Part shown: piece after piece, positions 56,692-64,000 of the stretch
Layout of the letters: the number at the start of each line of letters is the position of its first letter
Position numbering within the stretch: the first letter of the stretch is position 1
From: Saccharibacillus soli
Lineage (GTDB): Bacteria; Bacillota; Bacilli; Paenibacillales; Paenibacillaceae
Direction of reading: 5' to 3'
DNA length: 64,000 bases
NCBI GenBank assembly: GCA_002189105.1
Contig: NIOB01000002.1
Span: 558,001-622,000, forward strand
Program-made: the position numbers and the translations under genes
Notes under the pieces: model-generated
Seen by the model: the letters and a program-made list of their open reading frames with translations, nothing else
Databases searched by the model: none
What the model was told of the DNA's origin: nothing

Positions 56692-59388
56692 ATGAATAGG
56701 CAGGGCAGAACAACGTTTAAAGCAGGCAGAAAGTGGATGATTGCGGTATTGGCCGGAGCACTGATTGTGCAGCCGCTGGCTGTGCCGGGCTGGGGAGCAC
56801 TGACGGGCGTTCATTCAGTCATCGCGGCGGAAGCCGTATCGATCAGCAAGACGGGAGAAGACATCATTACATCCGGAGCGAAGCTGCTGAGCTATACATA
56901 TTCCGTACCGCGTTCGGGCAAAACGGCGACGGGAATGGCAAGTGTTGTACAAGTAGATCTGACGAATCCTAATGTCAAGCTGGACGTGATGACGGGACGC
57001 GGCGGCAAATTTACCACTTTGCAGACCGTTAGCGGCATGGCCAAGGAAACAGGAGCGGTCGCTGGAGTTAACGGGGATTATTTCAATACCGCAGCGGATG
57101 GCGTGCCGATGGGAGCGCAGGTGTCTGATGGGGTACTGATGACCAGTCCATCCGAGCTGAATGGCATGTATGCGTTTGGCGTAACGAAGGCCCGCAAACC
57201 AATCATTGACCAGTACAGCTTTAACGGGACGGTAAAAGCAGCAGACGGATCAACATTTGCGCTGGCAGGGATCAATCAGGCATCGTATACGACGGAAACG
57301 AATAAAACTTTGAGTCACGCAGATGCCATGTACATCTACACGGATGTATGGGGGAACGCCGAGCGGCCCAAGAACAGTGCCACAACGCCTTCGGAAGCGC
57401 TTGTCGAAAAGGGTGTGGTCACACAGGTTTCGCTGGGAAAAGCCCTTCCGGGAACGGTTCCGGCTGGCGCCTACATCCTGCGTGCGCACGGCAAAGCCGC
57501 AGCTTATATGAAGGATCATCTGCCGGTAGGTGCGCAGGTGCAGGCCGACTACAAGCTGGTCTCCAAGACAACAGGACAGCCGCTTGATCCTTCTTCCTTG
57601 GACGTGATGATCGGCGGGCATACCATCTTGGTCGATAACGGCAAGGCAGCCAGCTTCTCGCGCAGCACCAGCTCCATCGGTGGCTATCGGGCGCGGACGG
57701 CAGTGGGCTACTCGCAGAGCGGTCAGTATGCGTACATTGTCACGGTTCAGGACAATGATTCCAGCAGCGGCATGTCGCTTACCGAACTTCAGAGCCTGAT
57801 GGTCAGCCTGGGAGTCTGGAAAGGCATCAATCTGGATGGCGGCGGTTCGACCACGATGGTTACACGTCCACTGGGTGAGCAGCAGGCACAGCTGACCTTT
57901 ACGACGGAATATGGCGGACAGACCCAGCGTGCAGTTGTCAATGGGCTTGGTGTCTATACGCTGGCTCCGGCCGGTCAGCTCAAGGGCTTTGCGATCAGTG
58001 GGAAAAAGCAGCTGCTCATCGGGGAATCGGCTTCTTACAGCGTCAAGGGTTATGATACGTACTACAATCCAATGGCAGCCTCTGACATCAGTCCGACATG
58101 GAAGCTAAGTAATGCAAATGCGGCAATGAGCGGAGGAACGTTAACGGCCAAGAAGCCTGGCAGCGTGACGCTGACAGCACTTAGCGGCGGGGTTCAATCC
58201 ACGCTGCAAGTTGAGGTGTTGGGTGCGGATTCACTGACGTCTCTGAATCTGGGTGCAGCAACTGCTCCACTCAAAGCTGGCGCTTCCGTAACGCTGAACG
58301 CGGCGGCAACGTTGAAATCCGGTGAGACGGTTAGCATTGATCCAGCTTCATTAAAATGGGAGTTTGTTGGCTTCAAGGGCAGCATTAAAGATGGAACGTT
58401 GAATGTGACTTCCGTGGATTCGGGAGCAAAGGTAGGCTACGCCATCGCCAGCTACGAAGGATTCAAGACCATGCTGACGCTGACGGATGCAGCCGAGACG
58501 GATTGGGAGAACTTCGAGAATGCGACCTATCCGGTAACGTTTACCGGAACTCCTTCGGGAGTCAGCGGACAGGCACAGGTTCAAGCGGGCACAGGAACTC
58601 ATTCCAATTCCAAAGTGCTGCGGATTGACTACGACATGACGCAGGGAACCGGCAATAAATATGCGTATGCCAACCTGAATGGATCATCGGGCAAGACGCT
58701 CACTTCGGGAGCAAGCTCCATGAGCCTGGATGTGCTGGGCGATTCCAGTTACAACTGGCTGCGGGCTGAAGTGATCGGAGCCGATGGGAAGACGGTTTAC
58801 CTCGATCTGGCGAAGACATTAAACTTCACGGGTTGGAAGACCCTAAGTGTCAATCTGAATCAGTACGGAAACATCGCGTATCCCGCGAAGTTAAAACGGA
58901 TTTACGTCGTGAATCTGGCAGAAGGACAGGATGAACGAGCAGCCAAAGGAGCCGTAGAAATTGATAATATCAAGACATCCGCTCCTGCTGGTTCAAGTTC
59001 GTTAGGACTTCCGTCGGGCATTACAGCCAACATGACTGTGGGTTCAAAGACTTTGCTGGTGAATGGCAGGTCCAGCGCAATGGATGCAGCTCCGGTTGTA
59101 CGAAATGGATCGACTTATTTGCCCGTTAAATATATTACCGATTCCTTTGGCGGTTCGTCTGGATGGGACGCCAAAACTGGCTCCATTACCGTACGCCGTG
59201 GGGATAAACTGCTTGTATTAAACTTGAATAAAAAGGACTATATTCTAAATGGGGTTCGCAAAACTTCGACTTCTGCACCGATCAGTGTATCAAATAGGTC
59301 TTTAGTCCCTATAAGACTGGTATCCGAGCAGCTTGGACTTCGTGTAAAATGGGAACAAGAAACGAAGACTGCGACTATCGAGTCATGA
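56692..59388 (+). CDS. Secreted phosphodiester glycosidase (NAGPA-like) with Ig-like and copper amine oxidase N-terminal-like domains
   Basis: 898 aa. Signal peptide about 1-45 (ending near VIAAEA). The phosphodiester glycosidase domain (about 85-425) shows AGVNGDYFN, GGYRARTAVGYS and the closing GINLDGGGSTTMV, all family marks. Then a Big_2-like Ig module (about 430-510), a carbohydrate-binding-like beta region (about 600-765) and a copper amine oxidase N-terminal-type wall domain (about 780-898). No SLH domain. Such enzymes act on exopolysaccharide or wall phosphodiesters; the substrate is unknown. The ribosome site AGGGAG is 15 or more bases from the ATG, so initiation may be weak. Confidence 0.82.
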   Translation: MNRQGRTTFKAGRKWMIAVLAGALIVQPLAVPGWGALTGVHSVIAAEAVSISKTGEDIITSGAKLLSYTYSVPRSGKTATGMASVVQVDLTNPNVKLDVMTGRGGKFTTLQTVSGMAKETGAVAGVNGDYFNTAADGVPMGAQVSDGVLMTSPSELNGMYAFGVTKARKPIIDQYSFNGTVKAADGSTFALAGINQASYTTETNKTLSHADAMYIYTDVWGNAERPKNSATTPSEALVEKGVVTQVSLGKALPGTVPAGAYILRAHGKAAAYMKDHLPVGAQVQADYKLVSKTTGQPLDPSSLDVMIGGHTILVDNGKAASFSRSTSSIGGYRARTAVGYSQSGQYAYIVTVQDNDSSSGMSLTELQSLMVSLGVWKGINLDGGGSTTMVTRPLGEQQAQLTFTTEYGGQTQRAVVNGLGVYTLAPAGQLKGFAISGKKQLLIGESASYSVKGYDTYYNPMAASDISPTWKLSNANAAMSGGTLTAKKPGSVTLTALSGGVQSTLQVEVLGADSLTSLNLGAATAPLKAGASVTLNAAATLKSGETVSIDPASLKWEFVGFKGSIKDGTLNVTSVDSGAKVGYAIASYEGFKTMLTLTDAAETDWENFENATYPVTFTGTPSGVSGQAQVQAGTGTHSNSKVLRIDYDMTQGTGNKYAYANLNGSSGKTLTSGASSMSLDVLGDSSYNWLRAEVIGADGKTVYLDLAKTLNFTGWKTLSVNLNQYGNIAYPAKLKRIYVVNLAEGQDERAAKGAVEIDNIKTSAPAGSSSLGLPSGITANMTVGSKTLLVNGRSSAMDAAPVVRNGSTYLPVKYITDSFGGSSGWDAKTGSITVRRGDKLLVLNLNKKDYILNGVRKTSTSAPISVSNRSLVPIRLVSEQLGLRVKWEQETKTATIES

Positions 59389-59461
59389 TACGATAGGTTC
59401 TGAACGATCACCGACCTTATGCCTTTCTCATAAAGGCTGCACAGGGTGAACGCCGGAGAGA

Positions 59462-60676
59462 ATGGAGTCGATTTTGCTCGTGGATTTCCAAGCGGATGCA
59501 TTAGACCGAGTTATCAAAAATGCCATTCAGGTCGTCGAGGACAGCAAGTATCAAATTTTTGAGATCTTGGATCAGTCAAGAGCCGAAATGAATTCGCTCA
59601 CCGAAGAACTCCAGAAAGTGGTTCAGGAAACTTCGGATACGGCTGACCGTGTCGATGATCTGGAGAAGAAGTTCCGTCTTTCCCGTATCCGGCTCACCGA
59701 AGTGAGCCGGGATTTCGTCAAATATACGGAGCAAGATATTCGGCAGGCCTATGAGCGGGCAACGCAGTTTCAGCTGGAGCTGTCGGTATACCGGGAGAAG
59801 GAGGCTTACCTGCGAGCCCGGCGTGACGAGCTTCAGCTTCGTGTGCGCAACACGATGAACTCCATCGAACGTGCCGAGACGCTTGGCTCGCAGATGAGTG
59901 TCGTCACCGAGTATCTGTCCGGCGGAGAAGTCGGACAGGCGACTAAAATGCTGGAATCTGCCAAGACCCGTCAAATGGTGGGGCTGAAGATTATTCTGGC
60001 TCAGGAGGAAGAACGCAAGCGTATTTCAAGAGAAATTCATGATGGTCCGGCGCAACTTATGGCTAATCTTGCGCTTCGGACTGAAATCGTCGAACGCATG
60101 CTGGGTAAGCAGGAATACAGCCGCGTTCAAGAAGAAGTGGCTGATCTCAAAAAGCAGGTGCGTTTCAGCCTGGAAGAGATTCGCAAAGTCATTTTCAATC
60201 TCCGGCCCATGGCGCTTGACGACCTCGGATTGATTCCGACGCTTCGCAAGTACACACGCGATTACGAGGATAAAAACCGGATTCGCACCGTATTCGAGAC
60301 GAGGGGCAAAGAGTATCGGCTCTCTTCTGCGATGGAGGCTGCTGTCTTCCGCTTGATTCAGGAGGCACTCACCAACGCAGCCAAGCACGGAGAACCTTCT
60401 CATGTCGTCGTTGAGATTGCCTATCAGACGCAGCTTGTTAAAATTTCGATTCGGGACAACGGACGCGGCTTTAACACGGAAATCTTGGAGCAAAAGGCGA
60501 ATCAGCATGCGCACTTCGGTTTGATTGGAATGCGGGAAAGAGTCGAGCTGCTTGAGGGAAGAATGGAGATCGAATCAGCCGAGAATCAAGGAACCAAAAT
60601 CGTGATCCATATCCCGACGAATGTAGAAAATGGAAAGGGGTATGAAGATGGAGAGCATGAACCCGGAGCAACTTAA
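59462..60676 (+). CDS. degS: Sensor histidine kinase DegS
   Basis: 404 aa, cytoplasmic, no membrane helix. The N-terminal half is a long coiled coil (sensing domain). The HisKA_3 box holds the phosphorylated H193 in SREIHDGPAQ; the ATPase has QEALTNAAKHG, DNGRGF and GLIGMRERVELLEG. It phosphorylates DegU, which starts inside its last 29 bases. ATG 59462 is close to GGAGAG; GTG 59480 is an alternative. DegSU controls secreted enzymes, competence and motility in Bacillus, which suits its neighbours here. Confidence 0.94.
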   Translation: MESILLVDFQADALDRVIKNAIQVVEDSKYQIFEILDQSRAEMNSLTEELQKVVQETSDTADRVDDLEKKFRLSRIRLTEVSRDFVKYTEQDIRQAYERATQFQLELSVYREKEAYLRARRDELQLRVRNTMNSIERAETLGSQMSVVTEYLSGGEVGQATKMLESAKTRQMVGLKIILAQEEERKRISREIHDGPAQLMANLALRTEIVERMLGKQEYSRVQEEVADLKKQVRFSLEEIRKVIFNLRPMALDDLGLIPTLRKYTRDYEDKNRIRTVFETRGKEYRLSSAMEAAVFRLIQEALTNAAKHGEPSHVVVEIAYQTQLVKISIRDNGRGFNTEILEQKANQHAHFGLIGMRERVELLEGRMEIESAENQGTKIVIHIPTNVENGKGYEDGEHEPGAT

Positions 60677-61376
60677 AATTAAAGTGCTTTTGGCTGACGA
60701 TCACCAGTTGTTCCGAGAGGGATTGAAGCGCATTTTAAACATGGAGGAGGACATCGAGGTTGTAGGTGAATGCAGCGACGGCATCCAGGTGCTGGAGTTC
60801 TGCAATCATAACTCGCCGCCTGATGTGATCCTTATGGACATCAACATGCCCAACGAGAACGGTGTCGAAGCGACGGCGAAACTCCGCGAGATTTTCCCGG
60901 ACATTAAGATTATCATGCTGTCGATCCACGACGATGAAAGCTATGTCTTCGAGACGCTGCGCAAGGGAGCCAGCGGTTATCTCTTGAAAGACATGGAAGC
61001 GGAATCGCTCATTAACGCGATCCGAAGCGTAGCTGCGGGCCACGCGTATATTCACCCCAAGGTCACAGGCAAGCTCATTCAACAGCTTCAGCGCATGACA
61101 TTCGTGAACGAACGGGGTGCGATGTTTGATGGCATGCAGGACGAGGAAGCCGGTGTGAAGTTCATCGGTGGCGAAGACAATCCGCTGACGCGCCGCGAAG
61201 CCGAGGTTCTGCGGCTGATGTCGGAAGGCAAGAGCAATAAGGCGATTGGCGAGTTTCTGTTTATCAGTGAAAAAACAGTTAAAAACCACGTCAGCAGTAT
61301 TCTGCAAAAGATGGAAGTCGAAGATCGTACACAGGCTGTCATCAATGCTATTAAGATGGGCTGGGTTACATTGTAA
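60648..61376 (+). CDS. degU: Response regulator DegU
   Basis: 242 aa, NarL/LuxR type. Receiver with DD pair (D17, D18), phospho-acceptor D64 in ILMDINMP and K in YLLKDME; LuxR HTH at about 175-240 (LTRREAEVLRLMSEGKSNKAIG). ATG 60648 follows AAAGGGG; ATG 60642 is too close to it. It overlaps degS and is translationally coupled. The order degS-degU-comFA-comFC is conserved in Bacillus. Confidence 0.95.
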   Translation: MESMNPEQLKIKVLLADDHQLFREGLKRILNMEEDIEVVGECSDGIQVLEFCNHNSPPDVILMDINMPNENGVEATAKLREIFPDIKIIMLSIHDDESYVFETLRKGASGYLLKDMEAESLINAIRSVAAGHAYIHPKVTGKLIQQLQRMTFVNERGAMFDGMQDEEAGVKFIGGEDNPLTRREAEVLRLMSEGKSNKAIGEFLFISEKTVKNHVSSILQKMEVEDRTQAVINAIKMGWVTL

Positions 61377-61537
61377 CTTTCGGAAGTCTGCCTTCAATCC
61401 ATGGACGAAAGTAGGGAATTGATATACGGTTCCCGCTGGTAGATTCGCGTCAATTGACATTTTTTTGTTAAAGTCTGGAAAGTGAAGGAAATAACGTGAA
61501 TCCAGGCGCTTTACAAGCGGCCCGGCGGGATGAAGTG

Positions 61538-61586
61538 AAGCACACTCTTTATACGCTCTTTAGAGCGAAAAGGGTGTGCTTTTTTA
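61538..61586 (+). terminator. Terminator between degU and comFA
   Basis: aagcacac and gtgtgctt form the outer stem and cgctct/agagcg the inner one; TTTTTT follows. A perfect TTGACA (61454-61459) stands upstream but without a matching -10. Confidence 0.85.
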
Positions 61587-61624
61587 TATGGATTTTCAAA
61601 AAAATCTGGAGAGGTGGCATCGAG

Positions 61625-63922
61625 ATGAAAGCGGGACTGTATGCGGTAGGTCATTCAAAAGGATTTCAGGTGAGAGCTACAATAGCCATGGAAGTCGATC
61701 AATGGTGGTGGAATTCAGGTCTTCAAACTCTAGAAGCGGACAAGGATGTCTTCATTTTTATCCGGATTACCGAGAGCCTGCCGCTTCAGTGGGCGCTTGC
61801 CCTGACCGGAAGTTCTGTGGAAGGCCGGGCGACGCACTGGAATCAAAGCCAATGGAGGAGCTGGCTCAAGCAGAAGCTGGCCTTGAAGCTGAAACGGGAG
61901 CAGCCTACGCAGATCCAGCGGCTGCTGGGTTTTGATGTCGCAGAACTGAAGCAGGAGCCGGAATGGCGGAAGCAGGTGGACATCCATACGCATCGCCAGA
62001 CATCTGGTCCGAAGTTTGGGCCTCAGATGAGGAACGCTGAACTCCTGGCGAATCTTCTATCCGGACGCTCCCTGCTGCGCGGAGAGCTGGAATCTCTACT
62101 GGGTGAACAAGCCCACGAGATCGCCGCCGACTGGCCGAGCATCCTCCAGCTGGCTTATCTGCAAGGCTGGATTAACCTGAGGCCAGCGGTGGAACATCTG
62201 GATGACGGCTTGATGGGAGCGGGGACTGCCCCCCTTTCAGGTTGGCCCGCTCGTCTTGGTGGACTTGAGCAGGTGCGCGGGCGAGCTGCACATGTCTGTA
62301 CACGCTGCGGAAGCTGCGCAGCAGGCAGACCCTGCGCGGTCTGCGGTTCGGCGGATTGCGCCAGATGCGAAGCCTGCCGTACGCTTGGACGCAGTCGATC
62401 CTGTGAGCTGCTGGTGCAGGGGATGCCGCAGGAAAGATTCAGCGAGAGGGGTGCGGCTGCACGGCTGCCGGAAGTTCAGGAGCGGCTGGCCCGCTGGAAG
62501 CTTAGCCCGGCACAGCTTGCAGCAGCGAAGGAGGCGCTGAGGTTTCTGGAGCGTGAAAGGCAGCCGGGAGGAAGGACTGCGGCAGACTGGTCTGGCGGGC
62601 ATCAGGGCGGCCTCGGTTCTTGGGCTGCTGTGCGCCTCATGGCTGCTATGGCTGCGCCTATTCAGGGCGGCCTGCGGAAGTTGACTGCCAGTCCCGTCAA
62701 CAGCCGGGATACTTCCGGCTGGGCAGCGGGTGATCCAAGCAGCCGCTTTCTGCTCTGGGCGGTTACCGGAGCCGGCAAAACGGAAATGTTGTTTCCGCTG
62801 ATCGAGAGTGTCCGCAGCCGGGGCGGTCTGGTAGCCGTCGCCACGCCTCGGCGCGACGTTGTACTGGAACTTGCGCCCAGGCTGCGGAGAGCTTTTCCGC
62901 AGGAGCAGATCGCCGTCTTATATGGCGGCAGCGAAGAACGTTGGCATCGCGGCGGCATCATCCTGGCGACAACTCACCAACTGCTGCGCTTTGCCCAGAC
63001 TTTCGATCTTGTCGTGATCGATGAACTGGACGCTTTCCCTTTCCATGGCGATCCCATGCTCGCCTATGCAGCCGAGGCCGCCCGTGCACCGGACGGGCGG
63101 ACGGTGTATCTGTCCGCCACCCCGCCGCCCGCGCTTCAGCGGCTGGTTCGTAGAGGGCGCGTAGACTGCGCCAAGGTTCCGGTTCGCTATCATCGGCACC
63201 CGCTGCCGGTGCCGGAACTGCTGCGCACGCCTGGGGCCGCCGACGTTGTGCGCACCGGGCAGATCCCGCCTGCGCTGCTGCGCCGCTGGCGAACATCCCT
63301 GGCCCGCGGCGCCCAGGTCTTCATCTTCGTGCCGAAGATTGCACTCGCCGAGCCGCTGGCCGCGCTGCTGCGCCGCGCCTTCAAGGGCGTGCCGGTCGGG
63401 GCGACCTCTTCGCGCGACGAATACCGCGCCGACAAAGTCCTGTCCTTCCGGTCCGCCGAGCTGCGGATGCTGGTCACGACCACCATCCTGGAGCGCGGCG
63501 TCACTGTGCCGCGCAGCGACGTGTACGTCCTGGACGCGGACAGCGGCCTGTTCGACGAAGCTTCACTCGTGCAGATGGCCGGACGTGCCGGGCGTTCGGC
63601 TGACGACCCGGCAGGAGCGGTAGTCTTCGCCGCCAACGAGAAGACCGCAGCTCAAGTTGGTGCACGCCGCCAGATTCGGCGCATGAATCGTCTGGCAGCA
63701 CCTTACCTGCTGCCCGGAACCGGGCGCTCATCGCGCATACGGTCGTTGCCGATCTTCCGGCAGCCTGGGGCCAAGCCGGATGCCAGCCGCCCAAGCCCCG
63801 AAGAGGCGCCTGGCATCTCGGAGGCTGTCCCACCGCCGCTCTCTTCGGTTACACGCCCTCTGCCTGCGAATCAGCCGCAGGACTCAGCGGCTGTACATGA
63901 CCATGCGCGAGGCCGCCGATGA
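61625..63922 (+). CDS. comFA: Late competence ATP-dependent helicase/translocase ComFA
   Basis: 765 aa. DEAD-like helicase that helps pull transforming DNA into the cell. A four-Cys zinc region begins at C225 (CxxCxxC...CxxC spacing to about residue 259). Walker A is TGAGKT (381-386), Walker B VIDELDAFP with D466 and E467, then SATPP (motif III), and QMAGRAGRS (motif VI). It is longer than Bacillus ComFA (about 460 aa) because of an N-terminal region of about 200 residues and a disordered Pro-rich tail (about 710-765). ATG 61625 follows GAGAGGTGG. Its stop overlaps comFC (ATGA). Confidence 0.92.
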   Translation: MKAGLYAVGHSKGFQVRATIAMEVDQWWWNSGLQTLEADKDVFIFIRITESLPLQWALALTGSSVEGRATHWNQSQWRSWLKQKLALKLKREQPTQIQRLLGFDVAELKQEPEWRKQVDIHTHRQTSGPKFGPQMRNAELLANLLSGRSLLRGELESLLGEQAHEIAADWPSILQLAYLQGWINLRPAVEHLDDGLMGAGTAPLSGWPARLGGLEQVRGRAAHVCTRCGSCAAGRPCAVCGSADCARCEACRTLGRSRSCELLVQGMPQERFSERGAAARLPEVQERLARWKLSPAQLAAAKEALRFLERERQPGGRTAADWSGGHQGGLGSWAAVRLMAAMAAPIQGGLRKLTASPVNSRDTSGWAAGDPSSRFLLWAVTGAGKTEMLFPLIESVRSRGGLVAVATPRRDVVLELAPRLRRAFPQEQIAVLYGGSEERWHRGGIILATTHQLLRFAQTFDLVVIDELDAFPFHGDPMLAYAAEAARAPDGRTVYLSATPPPALQRLVRRGRVDCAKVPVRYHRHPLPVPELLRTPGAADVVRTGQIPPALLRRWRTSLARGAQVFIFVPKIALAEPLAALLRRAFKGVPVGATSSRDEYRADKVLSFRSAELRMLVTTTILERGVTVPRSDVYVLDADSGLFDEASLVQMAGRAGRSADDPAGAVVFAANEKTAAQVGARRQIRRMNRLAAPYLLPGTGRSSRIRSLPIFRQPGAKPDASRPSPEEAPGISEAVPPPLSSVTRPLPANQPQDSAAVHDHARGRR

Positions 63923-64000
63923 TCGGCCTCAAGACGCCAGCGGCGATTCTGCGCCGCCTGCTGATGCCCACCGCAGAACCCTGTCTGGCCTGCGGTCGAT
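63919..64000 (+). CDS. comFC: ComFC, amidophosphoribosyltransferase-like competence protein, partial at the window end
   Basis: The first 27 codons from ATG 63919, overlapping the comFA stop by 4 bases. The fragment includes LLMPTAEPCLACGR, the Cys-rich zinc motif that opens ComFC/GntX proteins. It ends at the window edge. Partner of ComFA in DNA uptake. Confidence 0.85.
   Translation, partial: MIGLKTPAAILRRLLMPTAEPCLACGR

Overview
The window is about 55% G+C and reads as chromosomal core of a Gram-positive bacterium of the Paenibacillaceae (a Paenibacillus or Saccharibacillus relative). The basis is gene order: prfA-prmC, tsaC-ywlE-ywlG-glyA-upp, atpI-atpC, murA-mbl-flhO-flhP-fabZ and degS-degU-comFA all follow the Bacillus arrangement. 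Strong AGGAGG ribosome sites, many TTG starts, SLH surface proteins and a csaB-type wall-polymer locus fit the same group. No rRNA, tRNA, CRISPR array, prophage or insertion sequence was seen. Nearly everything runs on the + strand; 2.7-5.5 kb is the exception.

Layout. 0-1.3 kb: end of a phytoene-desaturase-like gene and type 2 isopentenyl diphosphate isomerase (fni). 1.4-2.7 kb: ychF. 2.7-5.6 kb, minus strand: an HTH/DUF2087 regulator fused to a GIY-YIG domain with a perfect internal ribosome site at the domain boundary, then a CheX-type pair. 6-13 kb: prfA, prmC, two tandem FtsW/RodA/SpoVE paralogues, tsaC, ywlE. 13-15.6 kb: a ZTP (pfl) riboswitch with terminator in front of ywlG and glyA. 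15.8-19 kb: a sugar-type ABC importer without its ATPase. 19-29 kb: upp, wecB and the complete F1Fo ATP synthase operon. 29-35 kb: a DUF1146 protein, murA, mbl, flhO-flhP behind a clear sigma-D promoter, a small EpuA-like protein and fabZ. 35-42.5 kb: phosphoglucomutase, DUF5693, csaB, tagA and tagO, the wall-polymer synthesis and pyruvylation genes. 42.7-59.4 kb: large secreted proteins, three with SLH domains, including the probable main S-layer protein, with metK among them. 59.4-64 kb: degS-degU, comFA and the start of comFC.

How the genes fit together. wecB, pgcA, tagO, tagA and csaB can supply precursors for a secondary cell-wall polysaccharide and pyruvylate it. Pyruvylated polymer is the known ligand of SLH domains, which the S-layer proteins at 42.7, 47.4 and 52.0 kb carry. 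murA, mbl and the RodA paralogues belong to the same envelope programme. flhO-flhP, the CheX pair, DegSU and ComFA/FC point to a motile cell with a competence apparatus.

The main surprise is an absence. The sporulation genes that sit at fixed places in this order in Bacillus (spoIIR after prmC; spoIID, spoIIQ and spoIIID between murA and mbl) are missing from all of these positions, as is rpiB between ywlE and ywlG. I found no clearly undescribed multi-gene system. The observations most worth testing are the GIY-YIG fusion with internal start, the two-start S-layer leader containing a TGTGA-N6-TCACA site, and the covarying twin hairpins before atpG.
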